The notes below the pieces were generated by a model, which saw only the letters and a program-made list of their open reading frames with translations, did not search any database and had not been told where the DNA came from. This document shows positions 9,336-18,452 of a stretch of DNA of 64,000 nucleotides, in pieces (within the stretch, counting starts at the first letter, position 1; each line of letters starts with the position of its first letter). The DNA comes from Pelagovum pacificum (lineage in GTDB: Bacteria > Pseudomonadota > Alphaproteobacteria > Rhodobacterales > Rhodobacteraceae). A program made the translations under genes and the position numbers. Location of the stretch: positions 3,166,501 through 3,230,500 of the forward strand of contig NZ_CP065915.1 in assembly GCF_016134045.1 (NCBI RefSeq), written 5' to 3'.

Positions 9336-10511
9336 ATGACGGACGTTGCGGATGTCGTGATCATCGGCGGCGCGATGATCGGCTCGTCGATCGCCTGGTG
9401 GCTGAGCCGGGATTTCGACGGTCGCATCGTCGTGGTCGAGCGTAACCCGAGCTACGAGTGGGCGTCGACCACGCACACCAACAGCTGCATCCGTCAGCAG
9501 TTCGGGTCGGAGGTGAACATCCGGCTGAGCCGCTTCACGCTCGACTTCATGCGCGATCTCAAGGGATGGATGGCGGACGATGAGGCGCCGGAGATCGCGC
9601 TGCACGACTTCGGTTACCTCTACCTGGCGGCCGACGAGGGGTTCGCCGATGTGCTTCGGCGGGATCAGAAATTGCAGACGAGTCTCGGCGCAGGGACCGT
9701 CCTGCTGGAGCGGGACGAGGTTGCCGAACGCTTCCCCTTCATGGTGACGGATGACGTGCGCCTCGCCTCATTCGGTAGCCGGGACGAGGGCTACTTCGAC
9801 GGCGCGACGCTGTTCGACTGGTTCCGGCGCAAGGCACGCCACGCGGGCGTCACCTACGTGGCGGACGAGGTGGTCGGCATCGATGTCGCCGAAGGCCGGG
9901 CAACCGGCGTCCGGCTGGCGTCGGGGCAGGATATTTCAGCCGGGATCGTGGTGAACGCGAGCGGGCCGCGTGCGGCGCTCACCGCGCGGATGGCCGGGCT
10001 CGATCTGCCGGTCGAACCGCGCAAGCGCTATTCCTTCGTCTTCGATGCGGCGGAGCCGCTTGACCGGCCACTGCCGCTGACGATCGACCCGTCGGGCGTG
10101 CATGTCCGGTCGGAGGGGCGCTATTACCTCGCCGGTTGTCCGCCGTTCGAGGATGGTCCGGTCGCGCCGGATGATTTCGTCGAAGATCACACGCTTTGGG
10201 AGGAAAAGGTCTGGCCCGCGATAGCAACTCGCATACCCGCCTTCGAGCGAGTGCGCCTGATGCGAAGCTGGGTCGGGCATTACGCCTACAACACGTTCGA
10301 CCAGAACGCGATCCTCGGACCGCATCCGGAGTTGCCGAACTTCCTGTTTACAAACGGATTTTCCGGTCACGGGTTGCAGCAGGCCGCCGGTGTCGGACGG
10401 GGCATCGCGGAGCTGATCCGCGACGGACAATACACGTCGCTCGACCTGACACCGCTCGGGATCGAGCGGCTGTTCGGCGGCGCGCCGACGCTCGAACGCG
10501 CGATCATCTGA
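9336..10511 (+). CDS. FAD-dependent oxidoreductase, DAO/FOXRED1 type
   Basis: A 391-residue flavoprotein of the D-amino-acid oxidase fold. The N-terminus carries the dinucleotide-binding loop (VVIIGGAMIGSSIAWW) and an acidic ribose-binding strand end (VVVERNPSYEW). The C-terminus has the second FAD segment (LFTNGFSGHGLQQAAGVGRG) and WVGHYAYNTFDQNAILGP. Such enzymes oxidise N-methyl amino acids, glycine derivatives or sugar-amino compounds; the substrate cannot be named. Only three bases separate it from the alpha-glucosidase stop, so the two are likely one transcript, although a shared pathway is not obvious. Confidence 0.9.
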   Translation: MTDVADVVIIGGAMIGSSIAWWLSRDFDGRIVVVERNPSYEWASTTHTNSCIRQQFGSEVNIRLSRFTLDFMRDLKGWMADDEAPEIALHDFGYLYLAADEGFADVLRRDQKLQTSLGAGTVLLERDEVAERFPFMVTDDVRLASFGSRDEGYFDGATLFDWFRRKARHAGVTYVADEVVGIDVAEGRATGVRLASGQDISAGIVVNASGPRAALTARMAGLDLPVEPRKRYSFVFDAAEPLDRPLPLTIDPSGVHVRSEGRYYLAGCPPFEDGPVAPDDFVEDHTLWEEKVWPAIATRIPAFERVRLMRSWVGHYAYNTFDQNAILGPHPELPNFLFTNGFSGHGLQQAAGVGRGIAELIRDGQYTSLDLTPLGIERLFGGAPTLERAII

Positions 10512-10514
10512 CTT

Positions 10515-11477
10515 TCAGAAGTCGATCACGAAGCTCGCACCCGGATCGTTGGGACCAAGCCGGATCGTTGCGCCGTGCGCCTCCAGCATGCGCTTCACGA
10601 TCGGCAACCCCATACCGGTACCTCCGTCGTCGCGGCGGGTGGTGAAAAACGGATCGAAGACCCGCTCCCGGTTTCCGCGCGACACGCCGGGCCCGTCATC
10701 CGTCACCGTCAACCGGCCGGGCGCAGCGTAGAACCGGACCTCGCCCGCGCCGTGCGCGCGCGCGTTTTCGATCAGGTGCCCGAGCACCATGTGCAGACCA
10801 TCCGCCGCAAGCGGCACCATCCCGTCGGAGACGAGTGACAGGCGGATTTCTCCGATATCGGCGGACATCTCCGTCAGCAGCTCGCCGAGCCGTGTCTCGC
10901 CCTCCGCATAGGGCTCCTGGGCGCGTGCCAGTGCGCGCTGCGCGTCGAGGAGCTGAGTCATGCGGTCGGTCGCGCCGCGGATACGTTCGACGAGCCGCTT
11001 GCGCTCGCCCTCCGTGAGGTCGTCGCTGTCCAGCAACTCCGCCGCACCGCGCAGGACGGTCAGCGGCGACTTCAATTCGTGCGTCACGTGATCGGCGTAG
11101 GAGCGCAGCACGGCCTCCCTCCCCTGCAACACCTTGCCCATGTCGAGCATCGCCTGCCCCAAATCACGCATTTCCGACGTTCCGTAGTGCCGCACCGGAT
11201 CGAAGGCGGCGATATCGCTCGATTTCGCCATCGCGGCGCGGTTGGCGAGGGCGCGGATCGGCCCGTAGAGCAACCGCCAGAGCAGCCAGCCGAGCACGAC
11301 GGTCGCCGCCAGTACGATCATTCCGACGAGGATCACCGACTGATTGTAGTCGAGCGCGGGCGACAGGCTGCGCACCGCGACGATCCCTGCAAGCGGCAGG
11401 CACAGAACGGCCCCAAGGGTGCCGCCGAGGACGAGGCCCAGCTTCGGACGCCATTTGTTGGTCAGGCGCCCCTGCAT
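10515..11477 (-). CDS. Sensor histidine kinase, two-helix membrane type
   Basis: A 320-residue kinase with two membrane helices (about 14-34 and 48-70) enclosing a loop too short to be a sensor domain. It therefore probably senses membrane state or works with another protein. A HAMP-like linker follows, then the histidine H133 in HVTHELKSPLTV, an N-box (LGHLIENARAHG), VTDDGPGVS and GTGMGLPIVKRML. The coding start overlaps the end of the response regulator gene by 16 bases, which makes them a co-translated pair. The general look is that of CreC/QseC-like kinases, but no specific stimulus can be inferred. Confidence 0.92.
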   Translation of the reverse strand: MQGRLTNKWRPKLGLVLGGTLGAVLCLPLAGIVAVRSLSPALDYNQSVILVGMIVLAATVVLGWLLWRLLYGPIRALANRAAMAKSSDIAAFDPVRHYGTSEMRDLGQAMLDMGKVLQGREAVLRSYADHVTHELKSPLTVLRGAAELLDSDDLTEGERKRLVERIRGATDRMTQLLDAQRALARAQEPYAEGETRLGELLTEMSADIGEIRLSLVSDGMVPLAADGLHMVLGHLIENARAHGAGEVRFYAAPGRLTVTDDGPGVSRGNRERVFDPFFTTRRDDGGTGMGLPIVKRMLEAHGATIRLGPNDPGASFVIDF

Positions 11478-12151
11478 GGCCCCATCCGGACGCCGACACC
11501 GTGAACGGTCTCGATGGCATCCTCGATCCCGGCTTCGGCCAGCTTTGCCCGGAGATTGCGCAGGTGGCTGTCCATCGTGCGGTCACTGACCACGACATTC
11601 AGGCCGTAGACGGAGTCGACGAGGCGCGGGCGGGCGACGACGTGGTCGGGTTTGGCCATCAGCTTCACCAGGATGTCCATCTCGCGCGAGGTCAGCTGCA
11701 CCGGCTGGCCGGCGACGCGCGTCAGGTGGCGCGTCTCGTCGACTTCCAGCAGGCCGCGTTTCAGCAGCTCGTGGTCGGGCAGCGCGCCACCACTCCGCTT
11801 GAGGATCGCCTTGACCCGCGCGACGAGCTCTCGCGGAGAAAACGGTTTGGAGACGTAGTCGTCGCCACCCATCTCGAGGCCGAGGACCCTGTCGATCTCG
11901 TCCGACCGCGCGGTCAGGAACAGGACCGGCACGTCACTGTCGCGCCGCAGGTCGCGGCAGACTTCGAGGCCATCCTTCTCGGGCAGTCCGATGTCGAGCA
12001 CGACGAGGTCAGGCCCTTCCTCTGCGACGGCGCGCAGAGCGGCCTCGCCGTCGGCGGCCTCCACCGTGGTGAACCCCGCCTGACGCAAGGCGATGGACAG
12101 AACGTCCCGGATATTGGGGTCGTCATCGACGATGAGAATGGTCTGGCTCAT
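11462..12151 (-). CDS. OmpR-family response regulator
   Basis: A 229-residue DNA-binding response regulator. The receiver has VDDDPNIRD, phosphoacceptor D53 in VVLDIGLPEKDG and the lysine in DDYVSKPFSP. The winged-helix output domain spans about residues 125-225 (QLTSREMDILVKL, then VVSDRTMDSHLRNLRAKL). The start at 12151 is chosen because GAGGAGAG lies just upstream and the protein then begins MSQTILIVDDD; the open frame continues to 12283 without a ribosome site. It is the first gene of the pair with the overlapping histidine kinase. Confidence 0.94.
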   Translation of the reverse strand: MSQTILIVDDDPNIRDVLSIALRQAGFTTVEAADGEAALRAVAEEGPDLVVLDIGLPEKDGLEVCRDLRRDSDVPVLFLTARSDEIDRVLGLEMGGDDYVSKPFSPRELVARVKAILKRSGGALPDHELLKRGLLEVDETRHLTRVAGQPVQLTSREMDILVKLMAKPDHVVARPRLVDSVYGLNVVVSDRTMDSHLRNLRAKLAEAGIEDAIETVHGVGVRMGPCRGA

Positions 12152-12414
12152 CTTGCTCTCTCCTCTCGTCGCGGGCCACCGGTTCAGGTCGGCGTCGTCG
12201 GGCGCGCAGGTCATACGGTCTGCCGCAACGCGGCTGTTCGATGCCGAAACTGCCTCAGGACCGTGCAGAAACAGCGGCGCCACTCGTGCAGATTTCGCAC
12301 AAATTTCCGCTCATCGGGCTTTTCATCCGACGCAGGCTTGCCGTGCAGTGTCATATTACATGATACTGTCGGCGTGCGCAGCGGTCAGTGCACAAGCAAT
12401 CAACGTCTAGTTTC

Positions 12415-13257
12415 ATGAACTCCCAGTTGCGAGTATCGGACTTTCTCAAATCCGGCGAGGCCTTTCACCTTGCGCGGGCGTCGATAGATCCACGCCGCCC
12501 CAAGGGACTGATCGAGCGTGATTTTCCGATACTCCTGTGGCTTCAGAACGGCCGAATGCGGCTCTATCTCGAAGAGACCCGACTCGACATGGTCGAGGGC
12601 GACGTCGTCTTCCTGCGCCAGTCGGATGCCCATGCGCTGCAGGCCCGCGCGGACGAGACACTGGCCGTCATGCTGGTCCTCGACCCAGCGTTGATCGACG
12701 GGATCATCCTGCGTCACCCCGGCCTGGAGGCGCGCTACTTCTGGGCGACCTCCCGCGAGCCGGCGATGGTGCACCGCGACATGCGCCAGCTCGCCGCGCT
12801 GAACCAGGCCGCGTTGCGGCTGGACCGAAGCCGGCGCGACGCGCACGAGGCGGAGGCCTTCCTTCTGCCGTTCCTCGCCACGCTGCGCGACGGCACCAAC
12901 CAGCTTCCGCCCGATGCGCCCGACTGGCTGGCGATTGCCTGCGCGGCGTCGGAGGACCCGAAGGTGTTCCGCGAAGGCGCCGCCGGTTTTGCCCGCGCGG
13001 CCGGCCGTGCGCACCCTCACGTCAGCCGGACGGCACGGCGCTACCTCGGCAAGAGCCCGTCGGAAATCGTCAATTCCAACCGCATGGCTTATGCGGCGCG
13101 GCGCCTGACCAGCACGTCCGACAGCCTCGCCGAGATCGCGGCGGACTGCGGCATCCCGAACCTCAGCCACTTCCACAAGCTGTTCCGGGCGCACCACGGC
13201 ATGACCCCGCAGCGCTACCGCAAGGCCCACCAGAGAGACCTCGTCCAGCCGGGCTGA
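12415..13257 (+). CDS. AraC-family transcriptional regulator, ChbR-like
   Basis: This 280-residue regulator has an N-terminal cupin-like sensor domain (VEGDVVFLRQSDAHALQA) and a C-terminal double helix-turn-helix of the AraC class. The last motif is clear: SLAEIAADCGIPNLSHFHK followed by RAHHGMTPQRYRK. It is divergent from the two-component pair and reads towards deoC and the aldehyde dehydrogenase, which makes it a plausible regulator of that operon. A GTG at 12388 in the same frame is an alternative start; neither has a clear ribosome site. Confidence 0.85.
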   Translation: MNSQLRVSDFLKSGEAFHLARASIDPRRPKGLIERDFPILLWLQNGRMRLYLEETRLDMVEGDVVFLRQSDAHALQARADETLAVMLVLDPALIDGIILRHPGLEARYFWATSREPAMVHRDMRQLAALNQAALRLDRSRRDAHEAEAFLLPFLATLRDGTNQLPPDAPDWLAIACAASEDPKVFREGAAGFARAAGRAHPHVSRTARRYLGKSPSEIVNSNRMAYAARRLTSTSDSLAEIAADCGIPNLSHFHKLFRAHHGMTPQRYRKAHQRDLVQPG

Positions 13258-13324
13258 CGGAGCGTCGTTCCTTGCCAAGCAACGGGCTCCGTGCGACCGT
13301 TGGTGCGATTTCTGGAGGTCACTC

Positions 13325-14323
13325 TTGGATAGTATCGAAAGCCCGCAGGACGTGGCGACGTCGCAGCTGCCGTCCCTGCACGAACCCCGGAACGAGGGGA
13401 TGCCACTGGACCTCGACTGGGTCCGGTCGGTGCAGGCCAACACCTCCGCGATCGAGCGCCGCGCCGCCACCCTGCCCGGCCGCCGGTCCGTGAAGAAGGA
13501 ATATCAGGCCGCGTGGCTGGCGAAGGCGATCACGCTGATCGACCTGACGACGCTGGCCGGCGACGATACCGAGGGGCGGGTCCGCCGTCTTTGTGCGAAG
13601 GCGAAACAGCCGGTTTCGCCAGCCATCCTCGAGCAGCTCGGCCTGCCCGACCTCACCACCGGCGCGGTCTGCGTCTATCACGACATGGTGCCGACCGCCG
13701 TCGAGGCGCTGTCGGGCTCCGGCATTCCGGTCGCTGCAGTCTCGACCGGCTTCCCCGCCGGCCTGTCGCCTTTCCGCCTGCGGATCGCGGAGATCGGCGA
13801 GAGCGTCGCCGCGGGGGCCGCCGAGATCGACATCGTCATCACCCGGCGCCACGTGCTGCAGGGCAACTGGCAGGCGCTCTACGACGAGATGGCCGAGATG
13901 CGCGCCGCCTGCGGTGAGGCCCACGTGAAGGCGATCCTCGCGACCGGCGAACTCGGAACGTTGCGCAATGTCGCGCGGGCATCGCTGGTCTGCATGATGG
14001 CGGGCGCCGACTTCATCAAGACCTCGACCGGCAAGGAGAGCGTGAACGCCACCCTGCCCGTCTCGCTGACGATGATCCGCGCGATCCGCGCTTACCGCGA
14101 GCGCACCGGCTTCAACGTCGGCTACAAGCCCGCCGGCGGGATCTCGAAGGCGAAGGACGCGCTGGTCTACCTGTCGCTGATGAAGGAAGAGCTCGGCGAC
14201 CGCTGGCTGCAGCCCGACATGTTCCGGTTCGGCGCCTCGTCGCTGCTCGGCGACATCGAGCGGCAGCTCGAGCATTTCGTCACCGGGTCCTATTCCGCAA
14301 GCTGGCGCCATGCGCTCGCCTGA
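13325..14323 (+). CDS. deoC: Deoxyribose-phosphate aldolase
   Basis: DeoC splits 2-deoxyribose-5-phosphate to glyceraldehyde-3-phosphate and acetaldehyde in deoxynucleoside catabolism. The Schiff-base lysine is K232 in ADFIKTSTGKESVNAT, with the partner lysine in VGYKPAGG and the AVSTGFPAG strand. The start is a TTG at 13325 with GGAGGT seven bases upstream. At 332 residues it is about 70 longer than the E. coli enzyme, mainly through an N-terminal extension, as in the long DeoC type. An aldehyde dehydrogenase gene starts 17 bases downstream and could oxidise the acetaldehyde product. Confidence 0.95.
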   Translation: MDSIESPQDVATSQLPSLHEPRNEGMPLDLDWVRSVQANTSAIERRAATLPGRRSVKKEYQAAWLAKAITLIDLTTLAGDDTEGRVRRLCAKAKQPVSPAILEQLGLPDLTTGAVCVYHDMVPTAVEALSGSGIPVAAVSTGFPAGLSPFRLRIAEIGESVAAGAAEIDIVITRRHVLQGNWQALYDEMAEMRAACGEAHVKAILATGELGTLRNVARASLVCMMAGADFIKTSTGKESVNATLPVSLTMIRAIRAYRERTGFNVGYKPAGGISKAKDALVYLSLMKEELGDRWLQPDMFRFGASSLLGDIERQLEHFVTGSYSASWRHALA

Positions 14324-14340
14324 CCCGAAGAGGTAAGACC

Positions 14341-16677
14341 ATGACCGTCAAGGAAATCTTCGAGACGATGGACTACGGCCCCGCCCCCGAGAGCGCGTCC
14401 GAAGCGCTCGCCTGGCTCGTCGACATGGGCGACCGGTTCGGCTGTTTCATCGACGGCGCCTTCACTAAACCCGGCAAGACCTTCGAGTCGAAGAACCCGG
14501 CCACCGGCAACGTGCTGGCGCATGTCACGCAGGCAACGCAGTCGGATATCGACGCCGCCGTGAAGGCCGCCCGCAAGGCGCAGCCAGCCTGGGCGAAGGA
14601 CGGTCACGCGCGGGCCCGCGTACTCTACGCCATCGCGCGGCTGCTGCAGAAGCACTCCCGCCTGTTCGCGGTGCTCGAGACGCTCGACAACGGCAAGCCG
14701 ATCCGTGAAAGCCGGGACATCGACGTGCCGCTGGCCATCCGGCACTTCTACCATCACGCGGGCTATGCCCAGCTGATGGAGGCCGAGCAGCCCGACCGCG
14801 AAGCGATCGGCGTTTGCGGACAGATCGTGCCGTGGAATTTCCCGCTGCTGATGCTGTCGTGGAAGATCGCGCCGGCGCTCGCCGCCGGGAACACCGTGGT
14901 CCTGAAACCGGCGGAGTACACATCTCTCACCGCGCTGCTGTTCGCCGACATCTGCCGACAGGCCGGCGTGCCGAAGGGCGTCGTCAACATCGTCACCGGC
15001 GACGGCGACGTGGGCGAGATGCTGGTCAACGCCGAGGTCGACAAGGTGGCCTTCACCGGCTCCACCGCCGTGGGCCGCCGTATCCGCGAGGCGACGGCAG
15101 GCACCGGCAAGTCCCTGACGCTCGAGCTCGGCGGCAAGAGCCCTTACATCGTCTTCGACGACGCCGATATCGACAGCGCGATCGAGGGGCTGGTCGACGC
15201 GATCTGGTTCAACGGCGGTCAGGTCTGCTGCGCCGGCTCGCGGCTGCTGGTGCAGGAGGGCATCGCCGAGGCGTTCTACGCCCGCCTGCGCGAACGGATG
15301 GACAAACTGCGCATCGGCGATCCGCTCGACAAGTGCATCGATGTCGGCGCCATCGTCGACCTGGTGCAGCTCGACACGATCACACGTCTGGTCGATGGCA
15401 ACACCGAAGGCGAGACCTACCGCGCCGCCGGGGCCGTACCAGCGAGCGGCTGCTTCTATCCGCCGACGCTGATTACCGGCCTCTCTTCTTCCGCGCGGCT
15501 GATGCAGGAAGAGATCTTCGGCCCCGTCCTCGTCGCGACGACGTTCCGGACTCCGGATGAGGCAGTGCAGCTTGCCAACAACACGCGCTATGGGCTCGCC
15601 GCGACGCTCTGGTCGGAGAACGTGAACCTGGCGCTCGGCATCGCGCCGCGCCTGACGGCAGGTGTGGTCTGGGTGAACGGCACCAACATGTTCGATGCCG
15701 CGGCGCCCTTCGGCGGCGTGCGGGAGTCGGGCTTCGGTCGCGAAGGCGGATGGGAGGGGCTGTCGGCCTACACCCGTCCCAAAGGCTCCACCACGGCGCT
15801 GAAGCGAGTGGCTGCATTCGAAGGGGACCCGGCTCCGACCGATCCGCTCGACCGGACGGCGAAGCTCTATATCGGCGGCAAGCAGGCGCGGCCCGACGGC
15901 GGTTATTCGACCGCGATCCACGGGCCGAAGGGCAAGCTGCTCGGCCATGTCGGCGCGGCGAACCGCAAGGACATACGCAACGCGGTCGAAGCGATGAACG
16001 CGGCGGCGGGCTGGTCGAAGACCACCGGGCATCTGCGCGCGCAGATTCTCTATTACCTCGCCGAGAACCTGTTCGCCCGGGGCGAGGAGTTCGCGGCCCG
16101 CATCGACGCGATGTGCGGCAAGGGCGGTGCGAAGGAGGTCGACCTGTCGATCCGGCGGCTGTTCACCTATGCGGCCTGGGCCGACAAGTACGATGGAGTC
16201 GCCAAGGGCGTTCCGATCAGGGGCATGGCACTCGCCCTGAAAGAGCCGGTCGGCAAGATCGGCGTGCTCTGCCCCGACGAGGCGCCGCTTCTCGGACTGG
16301 TGTCCGTCATGGCGCCGGCGATCGCGATGGGCAACCGGGTGACGCTCGTCGCCTCGGAGCCGTTCCCGCTCGCCGCCACCGACTTCTACCAGCTGCTCGA
16401 GACGTCGGACGTGCCGGGGGGCGTGGTGAACATCGTGACCGGCTCGCACGAAGAGCTCGCGCCGACGCTGGCCGATCACCTCGACGTGGACGCGGTGTGG
16501 AGCTTCTCCTCCAGTGACCTGTCGGGCGGGATCGAGAAACGCGCCGCCGGCAACCTGAAGCGGACCTGGGTCAACCACGGCAAGGCCCGCGACTGGACGA
16601 CGGCAGAGGGCGAAGGCGCGGTCTTCCTCGACGCCGCGACCGAGGTGAAGACGGTCTGGGTGCCCTACGGCGAGTAG
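14341..16677 (+). CDS. Tandem aldehyde dehydrogenase with a degenerate second domain
   Basis: A 778-residue protein with one complete aldehyde dehydrogenase domain (about 30-490) and a second, incomplete one (about 505-778). The first has PWNFPLLML, the catalytic glutamate E262 in LELGGKSPY and the cysteines C296/C297 in GGQVCCAGS. The second repeats the cofactor-binding half (YIGGKQARPDGGYST, GVVNIVTGSHEEL) but stops before any catalytic cysteine. Placed directly after deoC with a GAGGTAAG ribosome site, it probably oxidises acetaldehyde to acetate using NAD. The second domain may bind cofactor or act in oligomerisation; that part is inference. Confidence 0.9.
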   Translation: MTVKEIFETMDYGPAPESASEALAWLVDMGDRFGCFIDGAFTKPGKTFESKNPATGNVLAHVTQATQSDIDAAVKAARKAQPAWAKDGHARARVLYAIARLLQKHSRLFAVLETLDNGKPIRESRDIDVPLAIRHFYHHAGYAQLMEAEQPDREAIGVCGQIVPWNFPLLMLSWKIAPALAAGNTVVLKPAEYTSLTALLFADICRQAGVPKGVVNIVTGDGDVGEMLVNAEVDKVAFTGSTAVGRRIREATAGTGKSLTLELGGKSPYIVFDDADIDSAIEGLVDAIWFNGGQVCCAGSRLLVQEGIAEAFYARLRERMDKLRIGDPLDKCIDVGAIVDLVQLDTITRLVDGNTEGETYRAAGAVPASGCFYPPTLITGLSSSARLMQEEIFGPVLVATTFRTPDEAVQLANNTRYGLAATLWSENVNLALGIAPRLTAGVVWVNGTNMFDAAAPFGGVRESGFGREGGWEGLSAYTRPKGSTTALKRVAAFEGDPAPTDPLDRTAKLYIGGKQARPDGGYSTAIHGPKGKLLGHVGAANRKDIRNAVEAMNAAAGWSKTTGHLRAQILYYLAENLFARGEEFAARIDAMCGKGGAKEVDLSIRRLFTYAAWADKYDGVAKGVPIRGMALALKEPVGKIGVLCPDEAPLLGLVSVMAPAIAMGNRVTLVASEPFPLAATDFYQLLETSDVPGGVVNIVTGSHEELAPTLADHLDVDAVWSFSSSDLSGGIEKRAAGNLKRTWVNHGKARDWTTAEGEGAVFLDAATEVKTVWVPYGE

Positions 16678-16719
16678 CGAACCCGACCCACACCCAAGGC
16701 GCCGGGGAGGAGGGCGATC

Positions 16720-18450
16720 ATGGGAAAGGACCCCAAGACCCTACGCTCCGCGCGTTGGTTCGCCCCCGATGACCTGCGATCCTTCGGCCATCGCAGCCGG
16801 CTGATGCAACTTGGCTACGCGGAGGAAGAGTTCCGCGACAAGCCGGTCATCGGGATCCTGAACACCTGGTCGGAACTGAACAGTTGTCACGGGCATTTCC
16901 GCGAACGCGCCTTCGACGTGAAGCGCGGGGTCGCGCAGGCCGGCGGTTTCGCGGTGGAGCTGCCGTCGCTGTCGGTCGACGAGAGCTTCACCAAGCCGAC
17001 CTCGATGCTCTACCGCAACATGCTGGCGATGGAGACGGAGGAGACGATCCGCTCCCACCCGCTCGACGGTGTCGTGCTCATGGGCGGCTGCGACAAGACC
17101 ACACCGGGTCTGGTGATGGGGGCGATCAGCGCAGGCGTGCCGATGATCTACCTGCCCGCCGGTCCGATGCTGCGGGGACATTACGCGGGCCGTATCCTCG
17201 GCAGCGGGTCGGACGCGTGGAAGTACTGGGACGAGCGGCGCGCGGGCAACATCACCGACGACGAATGGCTGGGATTGCAGGGCGGCATCGCGCGGTCAGC
17301 GGGGACCTGCATGACGATGGGCACCGCCTCCACCATGACGGCGATCGCCGATGCGATGGGTCTGACGCTGCCGGGCGCCTCGTCCATTCCGGCGGTCGAC
17401 TCCGGGCATCAGCGGATGTCGTCGGCCTGCGGACGGCGGATCGTGGAAATGGTGAACGAGGAGCTGACTCCGGATCGCATCATCACCCCCGGGTCCTGCC
17501 GGAACGCGGCGATCGTGGCGATGGCCACGGGATGTTCGACCAACGCCGTGGTTCACCTGATCGCAATGGCCCGGCGGGCGGGCGTGCCGATGACGCTGGA
17601 CGAACTCGACGCGCTCGGCCGGACGACTCCGCTGATCGCCAACGTCCGGCCCTCGGGCAAGGACTACCTGATGGAGGACTTCTTCTACGCCGGTGGCCTG
17701 CGCGCGCTGATGAAGCAGATGGAGGACCGGCTCGACATCTCCTGCCTGACGGTGACTGGACGCACACTCGGTGAGAACCTTCAGGGCGCGGAAGTCTTCA
17801 ACGACGACGTGATCCGCCCGCTGTCGAACCCGGTCTACCACGAGGGCTCGCTCGCCGTGCTGCGCGGCAACCTTTGCCCGCAGGGCGCGGTGATGAAGCC
17901 CGCCGCCTGCGATCCGCGCTTCCACGTCCATGAAGGGCCGGCGCTGGTCTTCGACTCCTACCCCGAGATGAAACAGGCGGTGGAGGATGAGACACTCGAC
18001 ATCACACCTGACCACGTGATGGTGCTGCGCAATGCCGGGCCGCTCGGCGGGCCGGGATTTCCCGAGTGGGGCATGTTGCCCATCCCCAAGGCGCTGATCC
18101 GTCAGGGTCACCGCGATATGTTGCGGATCTCGGACGCGCGGATGTCGGGCACCTCTTACGGAGCCTGCGTGCTGCACGTCGCGCCGGAGAGCTTCGTCGG
18201 CGGACCGCTCGCGCTGCTCAGGACCGGCGACACGATCCGGCTCGACCTGCCGAACCGTCGGCTCGACATGCTGGTCGACGAGGCCGAGATCGCCGCCCGC
18301 CGCGCCGTGTGGCAGCCGCCCGAGCCGAGGTTCGAGCGCGGCTGGGGCTACATGTTCTCTCGCCACGTGACGCAGGCCGATGAGGGCTGCGACTTCGACT
18401 TCCTGCAGTCCGATTTCGGTCGGACGGCGGGGGAGCCCGACATCTTCTGA
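16720..18450 (+). CDS. IlvD/Edd-family sugar-acid dehydratase
   Basis: A 576-residue iron-sulfur dehydratase of the IlvD/Edd superfamily, most like L-arabinonate dehydratase. It would remove water from an aldonic acid to give a 2-keto-3-deoxy acid. Three candidate cluster-ligand cysteines are visible: C56 in NSCHGHF, C124 in GGCDKTTPG and C197 in AGTCMTMGTAST. The neighbourhood supports sugar-acid rather than branched-chain amino acid metabolism, because mannonate dehydratase and a sugar-acid dehydrogenase follow. A GGGGAGGAGGGC ribosome site precedes the ATG. Other aldonates such as gluconate or galactonate remain possible substrates. Confidence 0.9.
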   Translation: MGKDPKTLRSARWFAPDDLRSFGHRSRLMQLGYAEEEFRDKPVIGILNTWSELNSCHGHFRERAFDVKRGVAQAGGFAVELPSLSVDESFTKPTSMLYRNMLAMETEETIRSHPLDGVVLMGGCDKTTPGLVMGAISAGVPMIYLPAGPMLRGHYAGRILGSGSDAWKYWDERRAGNITDDEWLGLQGGIARSAGTCMTMGTASTMTAIADAMGLTLPGASSIPAVDSGHQRMSSACGRRIVEMVNEELTPDRIITPGSCRNAAIVAMATGCSTNAVVHLIAMARRAGVPMTLDELDALGRTTPLIANVRPSGKDYLMEDFFYAGGLRALMKQMEDRLDISCLTVTGRTLGENLQGAEVFNDDVIRPLSNPVYHEGSLAVLRGNLCPQGAVMKPAACDPRFHVHEGPALVFDSYPEMKQAVEDETLDITPDHVMVLRNAGPLGGPGFPEWGMLPIPKALIRQGHRDMLRISDARMSGTSYGACVLHVAPESFVGGPLALLRTGDTIRLDLPNRRLDMLVDEAEIAARRAVWQPPEPRFERGWGYMFSRHVTQADEGCDFDFLQSDFGRTAGEPDIF

Positions 18451-18452
18451 GT

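Noticed and set aside
14290..16578. A 762-codon minus-strand open frame opposite the tandem aldehyde dehydrogenase
   Set aside because: Shadow of the real gene; composition is dominated by Arg, Asp, Val and His, typical of reverse-frame reading in high-GC DNA.
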